Positions 1 through 5,284 of a stretch of DNA of 5,809 bases are shown here, piece by piece. Source of the stretch: 2-12-FULL-40-12 sp964518135 (lineage in GTDB: Bacteria; Patescibacteriota; Minisyncoccia; Minisyncoccales; 2-12-FULL-40-12); contig CAZFEY010000038.1 of the NCBI GenBank assembly GCA_964518135.1, forward strand, positions 1-5,809. The letters are read 5' to 3'. The notes under the pieces were generated by a model. It had not been told where the DNA came from, did no database searches, and worked only from the letters and a program-made list of their open reading frames with translations. The position numbers and the translations under genes are program-made. Position 1 is the first letter of the stretch; each line of letters starts with the position of its first letter.

Positions 1-23
1 AGCTAGTTATGGGCATTAATCAA

Positions 24-49
24 GAGACTGCCATTAGGGGCGGTTTTTT
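24..49 (+). terminator. Rho-independent terminator-like hairpin upstream of the VanY-type gene
   Basis: ACTGCC (27-32) can pair with GGCGGT (39-44), with one G-U pair, around a six-base loop, and a T run continues to position 49. The purines at 24-26 can extend the stem by pairing with part of the T run. It probably ends a gene lying left of the window; the 20 or so bases before it are too short to identify that gene. Its right arm resembles that of the terminator at 981-1005. An attenuator in the leader of the next gene is possible but nothing else supports it. Confidence 0.55.
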
Positions 50-63
50 GATAGAGTAGATTT

Positions 64-972
64 ATGGTCGAAACAAAAGAAATCCTTGTTAAGCTACTTA
101 TAATTATTCTGGCGTTTGTGATTGTTGCCGGTTTGGGTTATGGCGGTTATCGTGGTTATCAATATTATCTTTTTGTGGAAGATCTTAAGGGAGTAAAAAA
201 TAATCTTTTTCTGACTAAAATAGATCTTGAAAAAAAAATCGGACAGCTTGAGCTTAACATTTCTCAACTATCAACCGAGAATACAAACCTCATCAATTCA
301 TTAATCGAAGAAAGAAACAGAAACAATGAATTTGAGCAGCAAATACAGGCGATACAGGGCACGGTTGATATTGTCCAGAAACTTCAAAACACAGACAAAG
401 AGCTGCTACAAAAATATTCAAAGGTGTATTTCTTGAATGAAAATTATGTACCAGAAAGCCTTGTGGCGATTGACCCCAAATACCTACAAGATAAAGATGA
501 ACCCGAGCAAATACACGCCAACGCCCAGCGATTTCTTTATAGTTTACTCGATGGGGCCGCTGCCAATGGTACGCCTTTGGAAATAATTTCGGCATATAGA
601 TCGTTTAAAGAGCAAGCGTCGTTAAAAACAGGCTATAAAGTGACGTATGGTTCTGGCGCCAATAAATTTTCGGCAGACCAAGGATATTCAGAGCACCAAT
701 TAGGAACTACCGTAGATTTTACCACTTCGGATCTTGGGGCCGGATTTTCAAAATTTGAAACAACAACGGCATATACTTGGCTTACAGAAAATGCTTATAA
801 ATATGGTTTCGCGCTTTCTTATCCTAAAAACAATGCCTATTATCAATTTGAGCCGTGGCATTGGCGATTTATAGGAGTTGAGCTGGCTCAAAAACTGCAT
901 AGTGTCAATTTGTATTTTTACGATTTAGACCAACGCTTGATCGATACTTACCTTGTTTCTATATTTGACTAA
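64..972 (+). CDS. Membrane-anchored VanY-type zinc D-alanyl-D-alanine carboxypeptidase
   Basis: Predicted to remove the terminal D-alanine from peptidoglycan stem peptides outside the cytoplasmic membrane. The 302-residue product has a short cytoplasmic start, a membrane segment at about residues 8-27, and a long charged, probably coiled-coil stalk at about 40-118. The peptidase domain (peptidase M15B/VanY) spans about 128-285. Its metal-site signatures are visible: SAYRS at 176-180, SEHQLGTTVDF at 209-219 supplying zinc ligands H211 and D218, and EPWHWRF at 263-269 supplying the general base E263 and zinc ligand H266. All expected catalytic residues are present and no frame damage is seen. 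There is no cysteine. The ATG at 64 is chosen because it directly precedes the membrane segment; no strong ribosome site precedes it. The gene is alone between two terminators and faces a serine carboxypeptidase. The fold assignment is firm; whether the substrate ends in D-Ala-D-Ala or is another muropeptide cannot be read from sequence. Confidence 0.93.
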   Translation: MVETKEILVKLLIIILAFVIVAGLGYGGYRGYQYYLFVEDLKGVKNNLFLTKIDLEKKIGQLELNISQLSTENTNLINSLIEERNRNNEFEQQIQAIQGTVDIVQKLQNTDKELLQKYSKVYFLNENYVPESLVAIDPKYLQDKDEPEQIHANAQRFLYSLLDGAAANGTPLEIISAYRSFKEQASLKTGYKVTYGSGANKFSADQGYSEHQLGTTVDFTTSDLGAGFSKFETTTAYTWLTENAYKYGFALSYPKNNAYYQFEPWHWRFIGVELAQKLHSVNLYFYDLDQRLIDTYLVSIFD

Positions 973-980
973 AGCAATTA

Positions 981-1005
981 AAAAACCGCCACAAGGGCGG
1001 TTTTT
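981..1005. terminator. Bidirectional intrinsic terminator between convergent genes
   Basis: AAAAACCGCC (981-990) and GGCGGTTTTT (996-1005) form a perfect 10-bp stem around the five-base loop ACAAG. On the + strand the stem ends in a T run just after the VanY-type stop codon. On the - strand the complement of the A run gives a matching U tract, so the same hairpin can end the convergent carboxypeptidase transcript. Confidence 0.92.
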
Positions 1006-1039
1006 GGTATCGCGCAACTAAAATATTATAAGCAAAGAA

Positions 1040-1924
1040 CTACAAGCTATTTTTGAGCTGGTTGACGATAGCAAAGACGTCAGCTTGGCGGTTATCAGAA
1101 TAGAGCAAGACAATGGCTACGGGTTCTTGGTTGATATTGAAAACAGAAGCTATGGTTTGTTTTGCTTCTACTAGATAGCCGGTTTTTCCGCCAACAAATT
1201 CGCCGAGAGGATAAAAATTATTTACGTTTTGGAATTTGAAACGGCGGCCCGTAGAATCTGGAAGCCAAAAATCATTATATTTGGTAATTGCCAAAATTTC
1301 CGGGTGTTGCTTATAAATATACGACACTAGTTTTGCGAGGTCGGATGACGTAGAGCGATTGGCAGAATCTAATCCGTGTGGATCGAAAAAACTAGTGTTT
1401 TGCATGCCAAGTTCTTTTGTTTTTTGATTCATTAGCGTTAGAAAATTTTGCTTGCCAACAAAAAAAGTTAAGGCTTCTGCAGCGTCATTGCTTGACTGGA
1501 TAAGAGCAGCTTTTAAGAGACCTTCTTTGCTAATATTTAATCCCGCGAAAAGAACAGGGCTTTTGCCTAAGGGCTTTAGTATTTCTTCTGTTAGTGTGAT
1601 TGTTTGGTTGTTTGTAATATTTTCTGATGCGACAACAGCTGTCATTAATTTTGTTACAGAAGCTATGGAATAAGCTTGGCTAGAATTTTTCTCGAGCAAA
1701 ACTTTATTATCTGAAAGCCGCACCGCGGAAAAAGCGGCGGCTGTGGGTTGTTGGCGTAAGTTTAAATTTGAGATAAGCGATTTGAAAACTTCTATCTCGC
1801 GTTTTAAGATTTCTATTTGCTGGATCAAGAGAAATGTATCTGGTTGTGCTTGAGCCAAAATTGGCCTTGGCGTAGATAGAAAAAGAGATAGAACAATTAT
1901 TAGGAAAAGAGGAAACTTTTTCAT
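1040..1924 (-). CDS. Serine-type D-alanyl-D-alanine carboxypeptidase, PBP5-like (peptidase S11)
   Basis: A penicillin-binding-type enzyme expected to cleave the terminal D-Ala of stem peptides, acting outside the membrane. The 294-residue product starts with a signal peptide or anchor (hydrophobic residues 5-24, possible cleavage near LAQA). A probable coiled coil follows at about 29-57, and then the transpeptidase-like domain. The three active-site motifs are in order and correctly spaced: S89-V-T-K92 (nucleophile S89), S144-S-N146, and K247-T-G249. The protein ends soon after the catalytic domain, so the C-terminal domain of classical PBP5 (used there for membrane association) is missing; the N-terminal hydrophobic segment may anchor it instead. 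ATG at 1924 is chosen because it gives a complete signal peptide; there is no ribosome site in front of it. The stop is TAG at 1042-1040. A promoter candidate lies 26 to 55 bases upstream. The family is certain; endopeptidase rather than carboxypeptidase activity is possible. Confidence 0.94.
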   Translation of the reverse strand: MKKFPLFLIIVLSLFLSTPRPILAQAQPDTFLLIQQIEILKREIEVFKSLISNLNLRQQPTAAAFSAVRLSDNKVLLEKNSSQAYSIASVTKLMTAVVASENITNNQTITLTEEILKPLGKSPVLFAGLNISKEGLLKAALIQSSNDAAEALTFFVGKQNFLTLMNQKTKELGMQNTSFFDPHGLDSANRSTSSDLAKLVSYIYKQHPEILAITKYNDFWLPDSTGRRFKFQNVNNFYPLGEFVGGKTGYLVEAKQTIASVFNINQEPVAIVLLYSDNRQADVFAIVNQLKNSL

Positions 1925-1949
1925 AGAAAAATTATTACTGTATTTTTAT

Positions 1950-1979
1950 TTTATACTTTATCTGTGTTTATGGAAACAA
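1950..1979 (-). promoter_or_regulatory. Candidate sigma70-type promoter for the serine carboxypeptidase gene
   Basis: Read on the - strand, TTGTTT (1979-1974) and TATAAA (1955-1950) resemble -35 and -10 boxes with an 18-base spacer. Transcription would start near 1943, giving a leader of about 19 bases without a Shine-Dalgarno sequence. The region is AT-rich, so chance similarity is possible. Confidence 0.45.
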
Positions 1980-1985
1980 GAAAAC

Positions 1986-1994
1986 TGATACAAT
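1986..1994 (+). promoter_or_regulatory. Candidate extended -10 promoter for the VKOR-family gene
   Basis: TGATACAAT is an extended -10 element (TGn followed by TACAAT, 5 of 6 matches to TATAAT). No convincing -35 box precedes it, which fits an extended -10 type. The expected start of transcription, about seven bases past the hexamer, falls at about 2001, one base before the ATG at 2002. The mRNA would therefore be leaderless or nearly so. No ribosome site is present to argue otherwise. Confidence 0.45.
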
Positions 1995-2001
1995 AAGTTA
2001 T

Positions 2002-2397
2002 ATGAACCAGACAACCATTCTTTATATTTTTAGCGTAATCGGAATCTTGGATACTCTGTATCTGATATATCATAAAATCCGCGGGACCGAGGTAACCTGC
2101 CCATTTTTTCCGCCCGAATGGTGCCGGAAGGTTCAAAAGAGTCCATACAGTAAAACATTTGGAATCCCAAATTCATTCGCTGGATTTGTGATGTTCGTAA
2201 TTATTTTTGCGCTAACACGGCTTTACGTTATAGGTTCTGTCGTATTCTGGCCGATTCGGGTGTTTGTCACTTTTGGATTTCTGTTTTCAATGTATTTTAC
2301 TTACGTGCAGGGTTTTGTACTTAAGGCATTCTGTACTTGGTGTGTAGTTTCAGCTATTAGTTTTACGGTTATGTTTTTGGCTGTTTGGTTTTTGTAA
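2002..2397 (+). CDS. VKOR-family membrane protein (disulfide bond formation)
   Basis: Bacterial VKOR homologues reoxidise a DsbA-like thiol oxidase outside the membrane and pass the electrons to quinone, doing the job of DsbB. The 131-residue product has about four membrane segments (roughly 4-22, 57-76, 80-103, 110-130). The family's four cysteines are present: the loop pair C33 and C41, and the C111-T-W-C114 redox centre in the last helix near the quinone site. The conserved stretch after C41 is also seen, with VQKSPYSKTFGIPNS at 44-58. It is a minimal version: no fused thioredoxin domain, unlike many bacterial VKORs, and no DsbA-like partner in this window. It is the first gene of the + strand run, 23 bases before the DUF167 gene. 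The ATG at 2002 begins just before the first membrane segment. The family assignment rests on motif pattern and topology. Confidence 0.88.
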   Translation: MNQTTILYIFSVIGILDTLYLIYHKIRGTEVTCPFFPPEWCRKVQKSPYSKTFGIPNSFAGFVMFVIIFALTRLYVIGSVVFWPIRVFVTFGFLFSMYFTYVQGFVLKAFCTWCVVSAISFTVMFLAVWFL

Positions 2398-2420
2398 AAA
2401 TGTACGTCAAAGAAAAATAA

Positions 2421-2645
2421 ATGCTAATCAAGGTAAAAGTTTTTCCAGGGAGCAAAAAAGAAGAGATTATTAAAAAGACAGAAGATAGTCTTGATGTGAA
2501 AGTAAAAGCCAGGCCCGAGAAAAACGAAGCGAACAGGGCGGTGGTTACCGTTCTAGCTGATTATTTTAAAATTCCGGCAGGAAAAATAAGGATGATCAAA
2601 GGCTCAAAACAGAGAAACAAGATTTTTGATATAATATTAGAATGA
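2421..2645 (+). CDS. yggU: DUF167 / YggU family protein
   Basis: A small cytoplasmic protein of the widely conserved DUF167 (YggU) family, whose molecular role is not established. The 74-residue length is a little shorter than bacterial YggU proteins, which are often near 95. The family pattern is clear: a first strand IKVKVFPGSKK at residues 3-13, then VKVKARPEKNEANRAVV at about 26-42 (the family's PxxxxAN signature, here PEKNEAN), then a helix, then KIRMIKGSKQRNKIFDI at about 55-71 (the G-S/K-R-K turn). It starts at the ATG 23 bases after the VKOR stop; a purine-rich stretch AAAGAAAAATAA lies in front but is not a real Shine-Dalgarno. It ends with TGA, which shows TGA is a stop codon here. 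Confidence 0.93.
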   Translation: MLIKVKVFPGSKKEEIIKKTEDSLDVKVKARPEKNEANRAVVTVLADYFKIPAGKIRMIKGSKQRNKIFDIILE

Positions 2646-2683
2646 ACAAGATCGGGCTAATAGAATAAATTAAAACAATTTAG

Positions 2684-3265
2684 ATGAATAATAAAAAAAC
2701 TTTAATAATTATTATTGTAGGATTCATTATTGTTTTAGCGGTTAGTCTTGGTATTTATGGCTGGCAGAAATCTATCTCTGGGAGCAAGTCGCAACGGCAG
2801 ACGTTGGACTCGCAACAAAAACAAATTACCGATTTACAAGGTCAATTAAATGAAATCACAGCAGAAAGAGATGATTTATTGCGTAGAGTAGAAAACCTTA
2901 CCCTTAATCCGGAAGAATCAAATAGGTATGTTAAGTTGACTTATCCCAATGGAGGAGAAACTCTATGTTTGGGCGATACAATATTGATTGAATGGGATAG
3001 TAAGGGAGTAGAGATGATTGGTCTAAGATTGAGGAGACAATCAATTAGCGGGACCAATTTTTATCACATAGGATTGAATACTGTTGCCGCCACATCTAAC
3101 GAAGCAAATATCGCAGGTAGAGGATCAATCGAGCAAAGGTTGATTAGCTCTCAAGAGATCCCTTTGGGTACTGGTTATAAAATGGAGATTGTTAGCGCCG
3201 ATAGCGGGATTCAAATGAGTGACGCGAGTGATAGCGTTTTCTCCATTGAGGCCTGCGAAGGATAA
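2684..3265 (+). CDS. Anchored coiled-coil protein with a Kre9/KNH-like beta-sandwich domain
   Basis: Probably an exported, membrane-tethered surface or scaffold protein; no enzymatic role is visible. The 193-residue product has a positively charged start (MNNKK), a membrane segment at about 6-26, and a coiled coil at about 37-73. A C-terminal domain from about 82 follows. It opens with LTYPNGGETLCLGDTILIEW (85-104) and closes with SDASDSVFSIEAC (179-191). That opening and the final S..F.I strand are typical of the Ser-Thr-rich anchored (Kre9/KNH-like) domains that are abundant in Parcubacteria-like genomes. The only two cysteines, C95 and C191, sit at the two ends of this exported domain and could form a disulfide, which would fit the VKOR homologue upstream. 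Spacing to the DUF167 gene is 38 bases and no ribosome site is seen. The domain call is from pattern recognition. Confidence 0.8.
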   Translation: MNNKKTLIIIIVGFIIVLAVSLGIYGWQKSISGSKSQRQTLDSQQKQITDLQGQLNEITAERDDLLRRVENLTLNPEESNRYVKLTYPNGGETLCLGDTILIEWDSKGVEMIGLRLRRQSISGTNFYHIGLNTVAATSNEANIAGRGSIEQRLISSQEIPLGTGYKMEIVSADSGIQMSDASDSVFSIEACEG

Positions 3266-3293
3266 ATAATCGATTTTGAATACGGCGAAACAA

Positions 3294-3713
3294 ATGGATA
3301 ATCTTTTAGAGATTTTGTTGGGCAATAAAGAGATCGTTTTCCTGGTAATTGCAGTTTTTCTCTATTTAATTTTTAGAAAAAATATTTATAAAATAAAATT
3401 TAATATACCGTTAAAGCCTCGGGTAAGAATTATTAATCAAAATATAAAAGGATTAGAAAATCTTACACCAGAAAAAGCCGCCAAAGCCAGGGAGGAGCTT
3501 GGTAGGATAACAGAATTGCAAAACAGCGTTATTAGAAAAATTATTTTTAAAATACGGAAGCAAAATCTAGAGATAAGCCAGGAAGAGCTTTCGAGCGTAG
3601 TTATGTCGGAATATGAAAGAGAGAAAGTTAATTATCCAAAATTAAAAAACACTTATTTAAAGGATTTCAAAATCGAGAAAGCAGAGTCTCCGCTCAAAAA
3701 CAAAATCGAGTAG
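3294..3713 (+). CDS. Hypothetical single-pass membrane protein with a charged helical tail
   Basis: I do not recognise a family. From the ATG at 3294 the product has 139 residues. There is a membrane segment at about 12-28, a basic stretch just after it (RKNIYKIKF, 28-36), and a charged, mostly helical soluble part at about 55-139. The charge pattern suggests an N-out or hairpin-free topology with the tail in the cytoplasm. An in-frame TTG at 3276 would add six residues; I prefer the ATG because the TTG lies only 10 bases after the previous stop and adds nothing hydrophobic or conserved. The next gene starts one base after this stop, so the two are very probably co-transcribed and co-translated. 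Confidence 0.75.
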   Translation: MDNLLEILLGNKEIVFLVIAVFLYLIFRKNIYKIKFNIPLKPRVRIINQNIKGLENLTPEKAAKAREELGRITELQNSVIRKIIFKIRKQNLEISQEELSSVVMSEYEREKVNYPKLKNTYLKDFKIEKAESPLKNKIE

Positions 3714-3714
3714 C

Positions 3715-3990
3715 ATGCTCAATACAGAAGAAATACAAAAAGAAATAGAGTTAATCAGAGAAAGAAATAAGCGCGTTGAAGCAGATAAGGCATGGGAAAC
3801 TAGCGGCTTCCGGATTTTATTTATTACCTTAATTACTTATATAATTACATCTATTGTATTTTACTTAATAGGTATTGATAATTTTTGGTTGAGCGCGCTG
3901 ATTCCAACAATAGGTTATTATTTATCAATGCAATCTCTGCCATTTGTTAAAAAATGGTGGATAGATAAATTTTTACAAAAGAGCAAGTAA
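3715..3990 (+). CDS. Conserved small two-TM membrane protein of unknown function
   Basis: The 91-residue product has a charged N-terminal helix (EEIQKEIELIRERNKRVEAD at 5-24). It then has the stretch KAWETS at 25-30, two membrane helices at about 33-53 and 57-75, and a basic tail with KKWWIDKF at 79-86. The arrangement of a helix ending RNxRVEADKAWETS, then two membrane helices with an 'IPTIGYYLS' type second helix, resembles short hypothetical proteins I recall from many other bacteria; no function is known to me. The start ATG lies one base after the previous stop, consistent with translational coupling; the GAG in front is too close to serve as a ribosome site. Both neighbours are also small membrane proteins. 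Confidence 0.85.
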   Translation: MLNTEEIQKEIELIRERNKRVEADKAWETSGFRILFITLITYIITSIVFYLIGIDNFWLSALIPTIGYYLSMQSLPFVKKWWIDKFLQKSK

Positions 3991-4000
3991 TTTATTCTTT

Positions 4001-4242
4001 ATGGAAAATATTTCGACAATTGCAGGGTGGATTGGAATGGTATTGATTTTGGTGGCTTATTATCTCGTTTCTGTAAAGAAAGTTTCTGGTCAGGCATATA
4101 TATATATCAATTATTAAACTTTTTCGGAGCGCTAGGAATTATCTGGAATACCTTTGCTCAGCGCGCATGGCCAGCAATGATACTGAATGTTGTTTGGGCG
4201 ATAATCGCAGTAATAACAATTCTATTGACCAAGAGAAGCTAG
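4001..4242 (+). pseudogene. CBU_0592-type small membrane protein, frame broken at an (AT)6 run
   Basis: Two overlapping frames together give one intact family member. The first frame opens at ATG 4001 (MENISTIAGWIGMVLILVAY...) and runs through KKVSGQAYIYI before stopping at 4115-4117. The second frame continues from the AT run with YIYQLLNFFGALGIIWNT and ends at 4242. Removing one AT unit from 4096-4107 joins them into a 79-residue protein with three membrane segments (about 6-24, 36-51, 55-74) and the pattern SG..YIYQLLN..GA......, WP...LN..WA.IA, which I recall as the CBU_0592 family of short bacterial membrane proteins. Function is unknown. Reading only the second frame from ATG 4027 would lose the first helix, so that is unlikely to be the true start. 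The break could be a real mutation, a phase-variable switch, or a sequencing or assembly error. Confidence 0.82.
4096..4107 (+). repeat. (AT)6 dinucleotide run inside the broken membrane-protein gene
   Basis: Twelve bases of alternating A and T fall exactly where the reading frame changes. Five units would keep the gene intact; the six seen here shift the frame and bring in a TAA eight bases later. Short dinucleotide runs are known sites of slipped-strand replication. Confidence 0.95.
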
Positions 4243-4304
4243 ATGATTGCGAATAAAGATAGAGCGCGAATACGCATCCTTTTTTATTTGGCGGATCTTT
4301 TTGC

Positions 4305-4333
4305 TTGTCCTGAATTCTTTGAAGGGTTAAAAT
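4305..4333 (+). promoter_or_regulatory. Candidate sigma70-type promoter for the flavin reductase gene
   Basis: TTGTCC (4305-4310, 4 of 6 matches to TTGACA) and TAAAAT (4328-4333, 5 of 6 to TATAAT) are separated by the optimal 17 bases. Transcription would begin near 4340, three bases before the ATG at 4343, so this mRNA would also be almost leaderless. The 100-base gap, the longest in the + strand run, is a natural place for a new promoter. Confidence 0.5.
4306..4325 (+). repeat. Possible dispersed palindromic repeat (degenerate)
   Basis: The bases TGTCCTGAATTCTTTGAAGG match about 15 of 20 positions of a short repeat I recall as dispersed in many bacterial genomes (TGTCCTGAGCTTGTCGAAGG). In one frame it reads PEFFEG, like the PELVEG/PEFIEG peptides such repeats produce. 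The palindrome is weak and only one copy is in the window, and it overlaps the proposed -35 box, so chance is a real alternative. Confidence 0.3.
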
Positions 4334-4342
4334 GTATTTACT

Positions 4343-5284
4343 ATGATCTACGATTTAATCATTGTTGGCGGTGGGCCGGCGGCGATTGCTGCTGGCGTGT
4401 ATGCTGCCAGAAAAAGAATAAAAAGCTTGATTGTTGCGCATGATTGGGGAGGGCAGTCAAAAGCCTCGGCAGAAGTCCAGAATTTTATTGGTATTAAATC
4501 TATTCCCGGAGAGGAATTAGCAAAGAAGCTAGAAGAACACGTTAAAGCTTACGCTGACGATATTTTGGATTTTGACGAAGGCGTTTTGGTGAACAAAATT
4601 TCAAAAGCGGAAAATTTTGATAACGACAATCCGGTTTTTGAAGTGGAAACAGGCGAGGGGGAAAAATACAGCGCGAAATCTCTTATTATAACCGCTGGCG
4701 CGAGTAGAAAAAGATTGGCCGTGCCGGGAGCAGAAGTATTTGAAGGTAAAGGAGTTGTCTACTGTGCTTCTTGCGATGCGCCTTTATTTCGCGATAAAAC
4801 AGTAGCGGTTATTGGTGGCGGTAATGCAGGATTTGAATCGGCGCAACAATTACTGGAATATTGCTCCAAGGTTTATATTTTAGAATACGCAGACGAGTTT
4901 AAGGGAGACGAGCTTACGAGAAATAAAGTTTTAAGCTCCGGGAAAATAGAAGCAATAACTTCAGCCGAAGTAATAGAAATTAAAGGAGGTAAGTTTGTAG
5001 AAAGTTTGATTTATAAAGACAGAAAAACAGGAGAGCAAAAAGAGATTGCCGTGGGGGGCGTTTTTGTTGAGATAGGGTCTTCCCCCAATAGCGGATTTGT
5101 TGGCGATTTAGTAGAGAAAAATAAATACGGCGAAATTGTTATTGACCATAAAAACGGCCGGACTTCACAAAACGGAATCTGGGCGGCAGGAGATATTACT
5201 GATCAGCCCTATAAACAAAATAATATTTCCATGGGTGACGCGGTAAAAGCCCTTGAAGATTTATATTTATGGTTGCAAAAATAG
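4343..5284 (+). CDS. trxB: Thioredoxin reductase / AhpF-like FAD-dependent disulfide reductase
   Basis: A cytoplasmic flavoenzyme that passes electrons from a nicotinamide cofactor through FAD to a CxxC pair and on to a thioredoxin-like or peroxiredoxin-linked partner. The 313 residues match the usual length of TrxB. Motifs in order: FAD-binding GGGPAA at 9-14; TAGAS at 117-121; redox pair C141-A-S-C144 followed by DAPLF; nucleotide-binding GGGNAG at 158-163; and the FAD-binding AAGDITD at 281-287. The C-terminal part resembles the reductase half of AhpF more than classical TrxB, notably the PLF after the CxxC, VFVEIGSSPN at 240-249 and DQPYKQ at 287-292. The usual TrxB NADPH motif (HRR..R) is absent; the second nucleotide-domain strand ends in LEYADEF with E181, as in NADH-using AhpF. 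The AhpF N-terminal thioredoxin-fold domains are not present, and a stop at 4328-4330 rules out an in-frame extension. The gene overlaps the next by 16 bases. Confidence 0.92.
   Translation: MIYDLIIVGGGPAAIAAGVYAARKRIKSLIVAHDWGGQSKASAEVQNFIGIKSIPGEELAKKLEEHVKAYADDILDFDEGVLVNKISKAENFDNDNPVFEVETGEGEKYSAKSLIITAGASRKRLAVPGAEVFEGKGVVYCASCDAPLFRDKTVAVIGGGNAGFESAQQLLEYCSKVYILEYADEFKGDELTRNKVLSSGKIEAITSAEVIEIKGGKFVESLIYKDRKTGEQKEIAVGGVFVEIGSSPNSGFVGDLVEKNKYGEIVIDHKNGRTSQNGIWAAGDITDQPYKQNNISMGDAVKALEDLYLWLQK

Noticed and set aside
1..23. Tail of an upstream gene at the left edge
   Set aside because: All three + strand frames meet a stop within about 60 bases, but too few codons are visible to tell whether any is coding.
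293..595. - strand open frame inside the VanY-type gene
   Set aside because: It is antisense to a well-supported gene and has no recognisable protein features.
1452..1673. + strand open frame inside the serine carboxypeptidase gene
   Set aside because: It is antisense to the region coding for the active-site domain and is explained by codon bias.
1951..2136. - strand open frame across the divergent promoter region and VKOR start
   Set aside because: It overlaps the VKOR coding start antisense and would occupy the promoter of the neighbouring gene; no family pattern.
2661..2666. TAGAAT as a -10 box before the Kre9/KNH-like gene
   Set aside because: No -35 box or extended -10 accompanies it and the surrounding DNA is AT-rich, so such hexamers are expected by chance.
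3125..3325. - strand open frame over the end of the Kre9/KNH-like gene
   Set aside because: Antisense shadow with no protein-like features.
4096..4107. Programmed -1 ribosomal frameshift at the AT run
   Set aside because: There is no X-XXY-YYZ slippery heptamer and no obvious downstream stem-loop, so slippage of DNA or an assembly error is a simpler explanation; not fully excluded.
4262..4286. Possible terminator GCG-AATA-CGC followed by a T run
   Set aside because: The stem is only three base pairs and is separated from the T run by four bases, too weak to call.
4243..4443. Open frame starting at the ATG right after the TAG of the frameshifted gene
   Set aside because: Its second half lies in another frame of the reductase gene and gives a cysteine- and tryptophan-rich peptide typical of a shadow frame; the first half is low-quality sequence with no family pattern.
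4982..4990. Perfect AAAGGAGGT Shine-Dalgarno-like sequence
   Set aside because: It lies inside the reductase coding frame as K-G-G codons and is not followed by a start codon at a suitable distance.
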